A stretch of 64,000 bases of DNA. Origin: Fibrobacter sp. UWB4 (GTDB lineage Bacteria > Fibrobacterota > Fibrobacteria > Fibrobacterales > Fibrobacteraceae). The stretch's first letter is position 1. Every line of letters begins with the position of its first letter. Below the pieces are notes generated by a model. The model ran no database searches, had not been told where the DNA came from, and saw nothing but the letters and a program-made list of their open reading frames with translations. Shown here piece after piece: positions 55,210 through 64,000 of the stretch. Position numbers and translations under genes: made by a program. The stretch is from contig NZ_MWQI01000007.1 of NCBI RefSeq assembly GCF_002210345.1, positions 62,001 through 126,000 on the forward strand. Direction: 5' to 3'.

Positions 55210-57660
55210 TCATACCTCAAATCCCATTTCTTTGAGGTGGTTCTTGACTTTGGTTTCGTAGTCGGCGACGGATGCTTCGAGGTCAGGGAGCGTGTTTTCG
55301 TAGCGGTCGGCGAGTTCGGTCACGCGGGTTGCAATCTTGTGGCTGGTGGTGTCGTAAAGGCTTTTGATTCCTTCAAAGATGTCAAAGCTCCACTTCTGTT
55401 TTACGAGCAGGTCCTTGATTTCTTTTTCGGTGAGTTCGGCATACTTGTTCTTGACGGATTCGTCCAGCGCCTTGTTCAGTTCCTTGACAACGCCTGCCTG
55501 ATTTTTCGCGGTGGTGGCAAGTTCGGTGTATTTGGCAAGCACATCGAATTCTTCGCCGGTCGTTTTCTGCTTTTTCAGTTCCTTCAGCTTGGCGGCAATT
55601 TTCTTTGCGTCCAGGTCTTCGCTTTCTTCCTTCACGTAGTCGGCCAGCACGCTGCCTTCGCCGCTGTTTTCTTCCACGAATTCTTCGAGTCTGGATTCGC
55701 TTTCGGCGACAACTTGTCCGGCACGCTCGATTTCGGCTTGTTCCTTGGCAAAGTAAACGCGTTCGATGACGGTCTTGGGCAAAAGTTTGCCTTCCCAGCC
55801 GATTTCCTTGGGCTCGGCCTTTTTCTTGCCGTCGTCCTTTTTGGATTCTTTCTTGAAAATTTTCACGATTTCGGCACCGGCCATGTAGCCGTCGTACTTG
55901 AGCACGAAAACGTCGTCGCTCATGGTCTCTTGCCAGTAGGCGAGCAACACCTGGTAAACGTCGTAAAAGTCCACGAGTTCAATGTGGCGGAATTCGTCTA
56001 TCAGCGATTCCGAAAGTTCTATGATAAACTTCTTCACATCTACCGTGCCGTCGATGTTCATCAACTTCTTGGAAGACTTCTTGAGCCATGCGTCAAAGGC
56101 ATTGTCAATCTGTTCGGCGTAGGCCTTGAATTCTTCGTCGTTGAAGATTGCGCTGCGGATTTCGTCTTTTTCTACCTTGAGCTGGTAATAGCCCGCACGG
56201 AATTTCTTGAAGAGTTTGCTCTTGAGGCCCGGGAAAATATCCCAGTAGCGTTTTAAGGAATCCACGTCGCCCGCGGGGATGCCGCCGTTCAAATGGGCGT
56301 CAATGGACTGCTCGTCTTCGGCGTCGCCGCTGTCGATGTAACGCGGGATGTTCAGGTTGTAGCCGTTCTTGACCTTGATTTCTTCCATCGGGACAAAGCG
56401 CGCGTACTTGGGGTCGTCTTCGATGCGGTTCACGAAGGTCTGCACAATCTTGTGGATGTCGCGTTCGCGCAGGCGGTTCTTGGGGCCGTCTTTCACAAAG
56501 TCGTGGCTTGCGTCAATCATGAATATGCCGCCGCCCATCCCCTGGCGTTCGGCAGCGTCTTCCTTGTCCATCACGATGATGCAGGCGGGAATGCCCGTGC
56601 CGTAGAAAAGGTTCGCGGGGAGCCCGATAATGCCCTTGATGTAGCCGCGGTCGATGATGTTTTTGCGGAGGGTTTCTTCGGCGTTGCCACGGAAAAGCAC
56701 GCCGTGGGGCAAAATCACTGCCGCCTTGCCGGTGGGCTTGAGCGACTTGAGAATGTGCAAAAGCCAAGCGTAATCGCCGTTCTTTTCGGGCGGGCGATCG
56801 TCATAGCCGTCGAAGCGGCCAAATTCCTGCAAGCCGTCGGTCCAGTTCTTGAGCGAGAACGGAGGATTCGCGACCACAAAGTCGAAACGTTTCAGTGCGC
56901 CGTTGTCCAGGTATTGCGGGTTCGAGAACGTGTTGCCCGACTTGATTTCGCCACTTGCCTTGTTGTGAAGAACCAGGTTCATTTTTGCAAGGCCCGCCGT
57001 CGTGGTTTCTTTTTCCTGACCGTAAATGGCGATGTCGAAGGGAGCCTCGTCGGCTGCGCGAATGAGGAGCGAGCCCGAACCGCATGCGGGGTCGTAAATG
57101 GTGGTGTTTCTGTTCTTGACTTTCCCAAGGCCGATGACTTTCGCCAAGATGCGGCTCACTTCTGCCGGGGTGTAGAACTGCCCCTTGCTCTTGCCGCTTT
57201 CGGTGGCGAAGTTGCGCATCAGGTATTCGTAGGCATCGCCCAGAATGTCGTCGCCGCCCGCCTTGTTGTTGCTGAAATTGAATTCCGGGCGTTCAAAGAT
57301 AGATACAAGGCCGGTCAAGGTATCGACCATGTCCTTGCCGTTACCGAACTTGGAATTGTCGAAGAACTTTGCGTTGTCGATGACGCCTGTTAGGTTGTTC
57401 GCTTCGGCGAGTTTCGCGATGGCCTTGTCCATCTTTTCGCCAATGTCCTTGTTGTTCTTGAGCGCGACGAGGTCGTCAAAACTACCGCCTGCCGGGACGT
57501 TGATATCGGCGTATTTTTGCCCCTTGAATTTGTCGGTCACGTACTTCACAAAAAGGAGCGTCAGAATGTAGTCCTTGTACTGGCTTGCGTCCATGCCGCC
57601 GCGCAGTTTGTCACAAGATTCCCAGAGAGAAGAGTAGAGTTCGTTCTTCTTGATAGCCAT
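55210..57660 (-). CDS. hsdM: Type I restriction enzyme M (methyltransferase) subunit
   Basis: 816 aa, longer than the usual 500-550 because of a charged, coiled-coil C-terminal extension. The N-terminal helical domain begins ELYSSLWESCDKLRGGMDASQYKDYILTLLFVKYVTDKF. The SAM-binding motif is YDPACGSGSLLIRA and the N6-adenine motif is FVVANPPFSL, so methylation is expected. It modifies host DNA at sites chosen by HsdS. It is the first gene of the defence operon; a TATAAT box on the minus strand (plus 57733-57738) is a candidate promoter. Confidence 0.95.
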   Translation of the reverse strand: MAIKKNELYSSLWESCDKLRGGMDASQYKDYILTLLFVKYVTDKFKGQKYADINVPAGGSFDDLVALKNNKDIGEKMDKAIAKLAEANNLTGVIDNAKFFDNSKFGNGKDMVDTLTGLVSIFERPEFNFSNNKAGGDDILGDAYEYLMRNFATESGKSKGQFYTPAEVSRILAKVIGLGKVKNRNTTIYDPACGSGSLLIRAADEAPFDIAIYGQEKETTTAGLAKMNLVLHNKASGEIKSGNTFSNPQYLDNGALKRFDFVVANPPFSLKNWTDGLQEFGRFDGYDDRPPEKNGDYAWLLHILKSLKPTGKAAVILPHGVLFRGNAEETLRKNIIDRGYIKGIIGLPANLFYGTGIPACIIVMDKEDAAERQGMGGGIFMIDASHDFVKDGPKNRLRERDIHKIVQTFVNRIEDDPKYARFVPMEEIKVKNGYNLNIPRYIDSGDAEDEQSIDAHLNGGIPAGDVDSLKRYWDIFPGLKSKLFKKFRAGYYQLKVEKDEIRSAIFNDEEFKAYAEQIDNAFDAWLKKSSKKLMNIDGTVDVKKFIIELSESLIDEFRHIELVDFYDVYQVLLAYWQETMSDDVFVLKYDGYMAGAEIVKIFKKESKKDDGKKKAEPKEIGWEGKLLPKTVIERVYFAKEQAEIERAGQVVAESESRLEEFVEENSGEGSVLADYVKEESEDLDAKKIAAKLKELKKQKTTGEEFDVLAKYTELATTAKNQAGVVKELNKALDESVKNKYAELTEKEIKDLLVKQKWSFDIFEGIKSLYDTTSHKIATRVTELADRYENTLPDLEASVADYETKVKNHLKEMGFEV

Positions 57661-57761
57661 ATAATAAACAGAATGTCGTTAAAGGGGCGGATCAATCGTT
57701 TTTGCGAGATGATGCGTTAAGCGAAATATATAATTATAATGGAATGTAAAAATGCAGCTTA

Positions 57762-57790
57762 GAAAAAATTCGCCCGCATGTGTGCGGGCG
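57762..57790 (-). terminator. Terminator of the unknown gene at 57907
   Basis: The hairpin CGCCCGCA-TGTG-TGCGGGCG has a T run on the minus strand and lies between the unknown gene and the hsdM promoter. Confidence 0.75.
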
Positions 57791-57807
57791 ATGTGCTATC
57801 TAGAAAT

Positions 57808-57895
57808 AACTGGACCCTTCACTTCGTTCAGGGTGACGAGAAGTTGTTCAAGTCTGGGACGAGAACGCCTTCGCGTCAGGATGACGAGAGCGGGG
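57808..57895. repeat. Dispersed repeats between hsdM and the unknown gene
   Basis: CTGGACCCTTCACTTCGTTC then AGGGTGACGAG, and GCCTTCGCGTCAGGATGACG followed by AGAG. Both are variants of the CTTCG...TCAGGATGACA repeat. Confidence 0.6.
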
Positions 57896-57906
57896 TGACG
57901 CTTTAA

Positions 57907-58608
57907 TTACTTCTTCTTTGCGGTGCTCTTTTTCGGAGCGGTGAAGTAGTTCTTCATGAATTGTTCGAATTCTTCGTCTTCGATTTTGTGCATTACGGAG
58001 AGTTTGTCGAAAATCCAGCAGAGCTGTTCGTCAGTTTGGATGGCGACGTAACCATCTTTGCGGAAAACTTTGAGTTTCAAGAGGCCGCTGTCCCAACGGT
58101 TTGAAAGTTTGAAGTCTTCGAGCAGGCGAGACTGTTCCTTGCAGATTGCGAGTTTGTCTGCAAATGAATAAATCGGGGCGTAGATGTTTGGGTTGCAGAG
58201 GTGTAAAAGTCCGTTACGGGCATTTGCGGGGTTCTTGGCGAACTTCTTGGAGGCAAAGTCTTCGAGCTGTTCCTTGATTTCGGCGACGGTCTTGCCGCGC
58301 GTGGCTGCCGGGAGGGTGGAGAACTGGTTCAGGATGCCCTGCAAAAAGCTCAAGTCCCAGTTTTTGGAGGACGTGCCGGTGCCTGCTTTCCAGAGGCCTG
58401 CGTTGCCTTTGCCGGTGTTCGCGATGGCGTAGAGGGCGAGAGCCTGTGGGGCGAATTCGTCGTTGGCCGGTGCTGCGGGGATGGCTTCGACGGTTTCGCC
58501 GAGGAAATTCTCTGCGAGGAACTGGTCGAATGCGTCGTAGATTTCTTCTTTGCCCGGGACTTTAAAACGGGGGGCGCCATTTGCTTTGAGTTCTTTGATT
58601 GTTGCCAT
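57907..58608 (-). CDS. Hypothetical protein with a lysine-rich tail
   Basis: 233 aa, soluble. Visible segments are EEIYDAFDQFLAENFLGETVEAI, LSFLQGILNQFSTLPAATRGKTVAEIKEQLEDFASKKF and NGLLHLCNPNIYAPIYSFADKLAICKEQ. The tail is FTAPKKSTAKKK. No family is recognised. It lies between the restriction operon and recBCD genes on the same strand, which may or may not be meaningful. AAGGAA gives a good ribosome-binding site, and a TGTATATT box lies about 29 bases upstream. Confidence 0.6.
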   Translation of the reverse strand: MATIKELKANGAPRFKVPGKEEIYDAFDQFLAENFLGETVEAIPAAPANDEFAPQALALYAIANTGKGNAGLWKAGTGTSSKNWDLSFLQGILNQFSTLPAATRGKTVAEIKEQLEDFASKKFAKNPANARNGLLHLCNPNIYAPIYSFADKLAICKEQSRLLEDFKLSNRWDSGLLKLKVFRKDGYVAIQTDEQLCWIFDKLSVMHKIEDEEFEQFMKNYFTAPKKSTAKKK

Positions 58609-58679
58609 TTTTCTTCCTTTATTTTTTTCTTACTTAAATATACACAGAAATGTGGGCGCAGGTACAAAGAATTGTAAAA

Positions 58680-60815
58680 CTATAGCGAAATTCCCGTGTC
58701 GCGCTCGCTGACTGTGGTGACTGCGGCTTTGAATGTGTCGTCGCTTGCGATGATGGTGACGCTCTCCTTGGCGCGGGTGATGCCTGTGTATATGATTTGG
58801 TTGGTGAGCAGGGGGTGGCCGATTTTTGTCGGCAGGAACATGGTGACGTGTTTGTACTCGGAGCCTTGCGACTTGTGGATGGTGATGGCAAACGCGGTGG
58901 TGATGGAATCTTCGGGGAGGACCGAGAGCGGGTAGAAGACGAAGTCGTCGCGGGTTCTTTCGCTGCCTTGGGGTGGCGCTTTTTTGAGCATGAGGCAGGG
59001 CGTGTTGCCGTCGAAGACGACGATTCCCGTGTCGCCGTTGTAAAGCTTAAACATTTCTTGGTTGCGCGTGATGATGAGGAGTTGGCCCGGGAAGTAGCCT
59101 GAGTCATCCCATTGGACGGTTTCGCCTTGCGATTTCTTTTTGGCGCGCCAGAGGCTCTTGATTTTGGAACAAACTTTTTTGTTGATGTTTTCGATGCCGC
59201 GGAGGCCACGTCGCTCGGCACAGAGGATTCGCTTTGTCAGCGAAAGTTGCCAGATTTGGTTGCGTCGAGCGGTTTCGCTGAGGTCGGGGTCGTCTGCTTC
59301 GGTGCCGGTGCGTTGCGGATTGATTTGTTCGGCAAGTTCGGGGAGCTTGGCAAAATCGCGGGACCATTCGGCGATGAACGATTCGATGCGCTTGTCTTCT
59401 TCTTTTTTTGTAAGCGGGGTGTTGTCGGTTTCGATCCTTCTGTAGAAAACTTTGTCTTTGAAGGTCGCTGCACTTTCGTTTGCAATGTCGCTGTTTTCGT
59501 CGAGGTTGCGCGCATTCCCAATTTCGTCGGAATCGTGTACGAATTTGTGCGGGACGAACTTGTTGTTGTCCTTGCTCTCGGCGACTTCCTTGATTTCTGC
59601 GGCGAGCTTACCGATGTTTGAACGATCGTCAAATCGGTTGGATTCGTTGAGCTTGACGGAAAAATCCTTGCCGGATTGCACTTTCAAGATTTCGCCGAGG
59701 ACGGCGCCGGAATCAACAGATGGGAGCTGGAACGGGTCGCCGAGAATGAATATGCGTGCGCCTTCGGGGATAGCTTCGAGAAGTGCTGCGAACATTTCGA
59801 TGTCGATCATGCTCGCTTCGTCAATGACGAAGATGGAATTTTTTGGAAATTGCTCTTCGTGATTGTACATGAAGCCGCCCGTGCTTTTGGAAAATCGGAG
59901 CAGGCGGTGGATAGTGCTGCTTTCGGGTTCGTTCAGCTTGCGGAAAATGCGCTCGTTGTCGGTCTTTTGTTCGTCGCGGATTCTGGCGAGACCGTCGATA
60001 AGGCTTTCGCGCATGCGATCGGCGGCTTTGCCGCTCGGGGCGGCGAGATAGATGTTCCAGTCGAGCATTTCGCTGTGGCTTGCGAGTAGATTCCACAGAA
60101 TGTAAAGAACGACGGTGGTCTTGCCGGTGCCCGGGCCGCCTGTGATAACGAGGTTTTCGGATTGCCCGCGAATGATGGCTTCTGCTTGGCGCTTCTTGAT
60201 GGTGAAGGGTTTGTCGCCGAAAGGATTACAGATGCTTGCAATTTTTTCGGTGCACTGCGCGATTTCTTCTTCGCTTGGCTTGCTTCCGTTTTTGAACAAG
60301 ATATTCGCCGCTTTTTCAATCACGCATTTGGCGTCGAAATGCTTGGTGAAATAAAGGTGCGTACCGCTTTCGCGCTTGGCGAGAATGAATGGCTTGCTCA
60401 AAGAATCTTCGGCGGATGCGGTGTCGGTTTCGCGGCTTTCCATGATGGCGGAAAAGTCGTTTGTCAAAATATCTTGAATGCCACCTGTGATGATGCTTGC
60501 GAAATCGCTTGCGGTTGCAAATGCGTTTTCGTCGATGTCTTCTTCGGCGGTGCTAATGCGGAGCATTACGAGACCGTTCCATTTGCGAGTCCACATATCC
60601 GTGAACTTCGATGCTTCCAGCGGAACGCGTGTGTTTCCGTCGTCGAGGAGCGACATGCTGAGTGTCAGGAATTTTTGTGTATGGAGCGAAATGTCGTTCT
60701 TGATTTCAAAAAGCAAATGGAGCAAGTGCTTGTCAAGCGGAACGAGTCCGCGCATTTCGATAAGCGCGTCAATGAATTCGTCAATTGATTCTGTAGCGAG
60801 TATTTTCTTGTCCAT
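58680..60815 (-). CDS. recD: Exodeoxyribonuclease V alpha subunit (RecD)
   Basis: 711 aa SF1B helicase. Walker A is VITGGPGTGKTTVVLY (near residue 225). Other motifs are YLAAPSGKAADRMRESL, the DEAD-like FVIDEASMIDIEMFAALL, GDPFQLPSVDSGAVLGE and the late motifs AITIHKSQGSEYKHV and YTGITRAKESVTI. It is the 5'-3' motor of the RecBCD enzyme, which repairs double-strand breaks and degrades linear foreign DNA. The start is 1 base after the recB stop, with AAGGAGG inside recB's last codons, so the two are coupled. Confidence 0.95.
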   Translation of the reverse strand: MDKKILATESIDEFIDALIEMRGLVPLDKHLLHLLFEIKNDISLHTQKFLTLSMSLLDDGNTRVPLEASKFTDMWTRKWNGLVMLRISTAEEDIDENAFATASDFASIITGGIQDILTNDFSAIMESRETDTASAEDSLSKPFILAKRESGTHLYFTKHFDAKCVIEKAANILFKNGSKPSEEEIAQCTEKIASICNPFGDKPFTIKKRQAEAIIRGQSENLVITGGPGTGKTTVVLYILWNLLASHSEMLDWNIYLAAPSGKAADRMRESLIDGLARIRDEQKTDNERIFRKLNEPESSTIHRLLRFSKSTGGFMYNHEEQFPKNSIFVIDEASMIDIEMFAALLEAIPEGARIFILGDPFQLPSVDSGAVLGEILKVQSGKDFSVKLNESNRFDDRSNIGKLAAEIKEVAESKDNNKFVPHKFVHDSDEIGNARNLDENSDIANESAATFKDKVFYRRIETDNTPLTKKEEDKRIESFIAEWSRDFAKLPELAEQINPQRTGTEADDPDLSETARRNQIWQLSLTKRILCAERRGLRGIENINKKVCSKIKSLWRAKKKSQGETVQWDDSGYFPGQLLIITRNQEMFKLYNGDTGIVVFDGNTPCLMLKKAPPQGSERTRDDFVFYPLSVLPEDSITTAFAITIHKSQGSEYKHVTMFLPTKIGHPLLTNQIIYTGITRAKESVTIIASDDTFKAAVTTVSERDTGISL

Positions 60816-60816
60816 T

Positions 60817-63800
60817 TTAGTTTTCCTCCTTAACGATGGAGGGCTTGCTCATGAGACCTTTCACTTTTTGATAGGCGCTTGCAAGGTCGGTAAAACTGTT
60901 CCAAGTTTGTGCGTAAATGCCCTTGGGTGTGCCACCTTCGGTGCCGCGAATAAACGCGTAATAGATACCGCCAAAGTGCTTTTCAAAAATTTCAGATTCG
61001 CTCAAGTTCTCGGCTGTACCTTCGCCGTAGAACTGCTTAAGCCATTGAATCAGACAATAGCTGTAAAGTACGCGCTGGATGGAGTAATCGTTATCGACTT
61101 TTTCCTTGAGTGCATCGGGCGTGTAGTTGTTGTTCTCTAGCATGTCCGATTTCCAGTCGAGAATGGAATAGTACTTTTGACCGTTTATAGTGCGGACGAA
61201 AAGCAAGTCGATGAAGCCTTTGCAGAAACGCTTGAGAATGTCGCCGCTTTCGGCGCGTTTTTCATCGCTTGCGTTATTTTCAGAGTTTGCGCGATTCTCG
61301 TTATGGGAGTTCGCCAGAATCTCGTCAGTGGCGTTCTGGTTGAACTGTACTTCGGGTTTGTGGTCGCTTAGTGGAATGTCAACCAGCGCGAACGTTTGCG
61401 GCGCATCTTGTTTGGCGTTCCCTGCGGAATCTTGCTCTGTGTATTGCACGGAATTGCCCGCGATTTCTGGCAGCCTTGCGTTCAACGTATTCCACGTGTA
61501 GCGTGTGGCGATATCAATCCAGGCGTCGCGATGATTCCAGATGGGGAGCGATTCGCGCTTGAATTCTTCTTCGATGATGTTTCTCGTTTGCGGATTCGCG
61601 AGCGCATCTTCGAGCGTCTTGTTTTCTAGACCGAACTGCTGGAACTTGGTGCATTCGAAAATGCGGTGGAGCGCGTTACCGGCATGTGAACCGCGCGGGA
61701 ACTTGTGTGCACTTTCGTTCAAATGCGTCTGGTAATCAAGCGAAGCATCGGCTGTGATGGTGCAGTTGACAGCTGCGGTATCAATGTCGCGAATCTGGAC
61801 TGTTGACGTACGCGCTGTTGCGATTTCTTCGCCCTCGCGATTCGTGCGGTTGCCATCATCGGCGTCTACAGGCGAATCCGCTTTGCCCGAAAGTGAGCTG
61901 TAAGAATACTGCATGATGCTTGCGTCGGCGAGCTTGTTTTGCAAATTTGCCATGGCGCATTTTTGTTGGATGATGTTGTCTCGAATTTCGTCAGCGCTTA
62001 ATGCTTTCCCGATTTCGGAATTTTCATTGAGCGGTTTTAAAATGCGCTCCTTGACGGTTTCGCTGAGCTGTTGCGGATTCCAGTTTTCTATTTTCGGTAA
62101 AATCGTCGTCAGATCCGATGCGTTTTCGATGAGACCATTGATGGAACTTTCAAGGAATGCGTATTCCGGCTTGACTCCTTTGGTGTTTTTCCATTTCTCG
62201 TAACGCGGCAACATGAGAATCGAAGATGCACGTGTGAAATCGACGTAGAAGAGTCGCTTCCATTCTTCAAGTTCTTCGAGTTCGCGTGTGGTCTTAGCGT
62301 GTTCACTGAAGCCAAGACGAATTTCATCGTTGTCATGATAAAGGAACGGTCCTGTTGCGGGGCGCTTGCCCTTGAAACCTGCGACAGAAATCACGACAGG
62401 GAATTCAAGGCCTTTCGAGGCGTGAATCGTCATGACTTGCACGGCGTCGTAATCGCTGCTTTTTTCGACGAGGTTGCCGTCTTCATCATCGGCGTTTTCG
62501 CTGTAGCTTGCGAGCGCTTCCAAGTGGCGCACAAGATCTTCGATGGAACAGTTGTGATTATAAAGATATTCGATGGCGTAATTGCCGATTTGGCGGAGCC
62601 TTGCCAAATTTTGCAATCTCGAAATTTCGGTCAAGCGTTCTTCGACTTGCGTGTCGCTGTAAATGCGTTCGAGCATTTCGGCGTAACGGCGCTTTTGTGC
62701 CAGTTCCGTCCATGCGTTTAATTTTTGTCGCACGGGATTGTTCGGGTCGTCGAACGCTTTGCTTTCGGCGTAGTGTATGTCCTGGCGTACAATCCTGAAA
62801 AAGTCCGTGATAAGCGCTTCGCTTAAAAGGCGCCTGTTCCATGCCGAAAAATCAGGTGCGTTGATTGCCTTGAAAATGGCGATCCATTCGGCGCATTCAC
62901 GGCAACTGAAAAGATTGCTGTCTTTGTAACGGCTGAACGGAACGCCAGCAGAACGCATCGCATCTTCGATGGCGTCCATTTCACCACGGCTGCGGGCGAG
63001 GATGGCAAAGTCCTTGAAGGTCACGTTTCGGTATTGTGTGCAGTCTTCTTTTTTGAAAACTTGCAATACGGTTTTGCCATCGACAAAAGTGCACCAGTCA
63101 ATGATTTTTTGAACGGCGGCGCGTGCAAAATCGACTTCGTTGATATCTTGTTCGCTAATCCAGATGGGAGCTACTTCATTGTTGTTAATCTTAGGCGGAG
63201 CCTTGATTTGCTTTTCGTTTTGCGGCGGGAGCGATGGCTCAAAATCGACGAGTTTTGTCGCCCCTTCGTTCGGTGTGAAAAAATTGCCTTTGAAAAGTTC
63301 GTTACAACCGTTGATGATTCCCGTGGTGGACCTGAAATTTGTCTGTAGCGACATGCCGTTTTTGATTTCGTGAATCGCTTTTTGATAGACGTTCACGTCG
63401 GCACTCTGGAAACTGTAAATAGATTGCTTGGGATCGCCCACGACAAAAATCTTGTCGAAAATAGCGCTGAAAATATCCCATTGCAATTGGTTTGTGTCCT
63501 GAAATTCGTCAATGATGGCGTATGTGTATTGTGCGCGGAGCCTGCTCTTGAGCAAGGAATCGCCCTTGCTCGTGTCAAGCGCTGCGCGGTGCACCGAGAG
63601 AATCATGTCGTTGAACGACTGGCATTTCTTTTCGGTCTTGTGCTTTTGCCATTCGTCAAAAACGGTGGCTGCTTGCGGAATCAAGAAATTGTTCAGCAAA
63701 ACGCTATTGATGGAAGGGAGCAATTCTTTTAACGATTTGAATGTCAAAAAAGCTTCGTAAGCGTCGGACGGCCAAGTTGTCCGAATAAAATCGCTATCCT

Positions 63801-64000
63801 TGAATGAAACGCCAGAAAAGAGCGTCTTGTCTTTTTCCCAAAGCTTGAGCGCATTTAAAAAATCGCTGATGCAATTTTTAGATGTTTTGCCAAATTTTTC
63901 AGACGGGTGCTTTTCGAGTGTCGAAAAAGCGTCTTGGAAAATGGCAATGTTGAGAATGTCGTCAAATGTTTTTGCAACGGCAATGGTGCGGATGTCGTCA
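60817..64000 (-). CDS. recB: Exodeoxyribonuclease V beta subunit (RecB), partial
   Basis: The 5' end lies beyond the right window edge; the frame stays open to base 64000. The visible part has UvrD-like helicase motifs: YTYAIIDEFQDTNQLQWDIF, VVGDPKQSIYSFQSADVNVY, LQTNFRST, VMTIHASKGLEFPVV and LFYVDFTRASSIL. The C-terminal nuclease has GFIDLLFVR...YYSILDWKSDML, which supplies the catalytic Asp and Lys. It is the 3'-5' helicase and nuclease subunit of RecBCD. The N-terminal Walker A region is outside the window. recC is not present here. Confidence 0.95.
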   Translation of the reverse strand, partial: DDIRTIAVAKTFDDILNIAIFQDAFSTLEKHPSEKFGKTSKNCISDFLNALKLWEKDKTLFSGVSFKDSDFIRTTWPSDAYEAFLTFKSLKELLPSINSVLLNNFLIPQAATVFDEWQKHKTEKKCQSFNDMILSVHRAALDTSKGDSLLKSRLRAQYTYAIIDEFQDTNQLQWDIFSAIFDKIFVVGDPKQSIYSFQSADVNVYQKAIHEIKNGMSLQTNFRSTTGIINGCNELFKGNFFTPNEGATKLVDFEPSLPPQNEKQIKAPPKINNNEVAPIWISEQDINEVDFARAAVQKIIDWCTFVDGKTVLQVFKKEDCTQYRNVTFKDFAILARSRGEMDAIEDAMRSAGVPFSRYKDSNLFSCRECAEWIAIFKAINAPDFSAWNRRLLSEALITDFFRIVRQDIHYAESKAFDDPNNPVRQKLNAWTELAQKRRYAEMLERIYSDTQVEERLTEISRLQNLARLRQIGNYAIEYLYNHNCSIEDLVRHLEALASYSENADDEDGNLVEKSSDYDAVQVMTIHASKGLEFPVVISVAGFKGKRPATGPFLYHDNDEIRLGFSEHAKTTRELEELEEWKRLFYVDFTRASSILMLPRYEKWKNTKGVKPEYAFLESSINGLIENASDLTTILPKIENWNPQQLSETVKERILKPLNENSEIGKALSADEIRDNIIQQKCAMANLQNKLADASIMQYSYSSLSGKADSPVDADDGNRTNREGEEIATARTSTVQIRDIDTAAVNCTITADASLDYQTHLNESAHKFPRGSHAGNALHRIFECTKFQQFGLENKTLEDALANPQTRNIIEEEFKRESLPIWNHRDAWIDIATRYTWNTLNARLPEIAGNSVQYTEQDSAGNAKQDAPQTFALVDIPLSDHKPEVQFNQNATDEILANSHNENRANSENNASDEKRAESGDILKRFCKGFIDLLFVRTINGQKYYSILDWKSDMLENNNYTPDALKEKVDNDYSIQRVLYSYCLIQWLKQFYGEGTAENLSESEIFEKHFGGIYYAFIRGTEGGTPKGIYAQTWNSFTDLASAYQKVKGLMSKPSIVKEEN

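Noticed and set aside
55237-57393. Long plus-strand frames (339 and 366 codons) opposite hsdM
   Set aside because: Antisense shadows of a GC-biased coding region; hsdM motifs are unambiguous on the other strand.

Overview
The window reads like a chromosome segment of a cellulolytic Fibrobacter-type bacterium, an identification by inference and not by any database search. The grounds are a secreted GH5 endoglucanase and a GH8 lipoprotein, secreted proteins ending in a T9SS-type-A-like sorting domain, many small lineage-specific lipoproteins, and a recurrent TTGTATATT promoter-like box. Gene density is high and both strands are used. No rRNA, tRNA or CRISPR array was seen.

Layout. 1-4.5 kb: a peptide/dipeptide-type ABC importer (end of the binding protein, two permeases, two ATPases) whose first permease carries a lysine-rich insertion of about 125 residues. 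4.7-7.3 kb: a secreted S8-like peptidase, then an IS200-type element (tnpA only). 7.3-14.6 kb: polysaccharide block (DUF4874/DUF4832 protein, GH5 endoglucanase, CBM11-like secreted protein, GH8 lipoprotein). 14.6-25.5 kb: BatD-like protein, O-acyltransferase, several lipoproteins including a paralogous pair, TfoX-N protein, MoxR ATPase, and a lipoprotein with eight 41-residue collagen-like repeats joined to a histidine phosphatase domain. 25.5-35.4 kb: GGDEF/EAL protein, pgi, SIMPL protein, a split RelA/SpoT pair (HD hydrolase gene followed by synthetase gene), an EF-G/Tet(M)-like GTPase and a DUF58 protein. 35.5-41.6 kb: a minus-strand zinc-uptake locus (TonB receptor, His-tail lipoprotein, OB-like periplasmic protein, ZnuB/C/A, small HC-rich membrane protein). 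41.7-42.1 kb: an Hsp20 gene.

43.1-57.7 kb is a defence island. A type I restriction-modification system is split: hsdM and hsdS at one end, hsdR plus a DUF45 metallopeptidase at the other. Directly behind hsdS and co-oriented are a stand-alone receiver protein, a soluble histidine kinase with an N-terminal cysteine cluster, a PLD-type nuclease and a GmrSD-like DUF262/DUF1524 protein. Then follow a broken dinD, a PIN toxin-antitoxin pair and an orphan AbiEi. The receiver/kinase/PLD/GmrSD module, embedded in a restriction operon, is the best candidate for an undescribed system here. 57.9-64 kb: an unknown protein, then recD and the 3' part of recB.

Two further themes cross the window. Several dispersed short repeats sit between genes, and two of these have entered genes in frame (hsdS and the EF-G-like gene). 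Many genes start 6-9 bases after a TATATT-like box, which suggests leaderless mRNAs.
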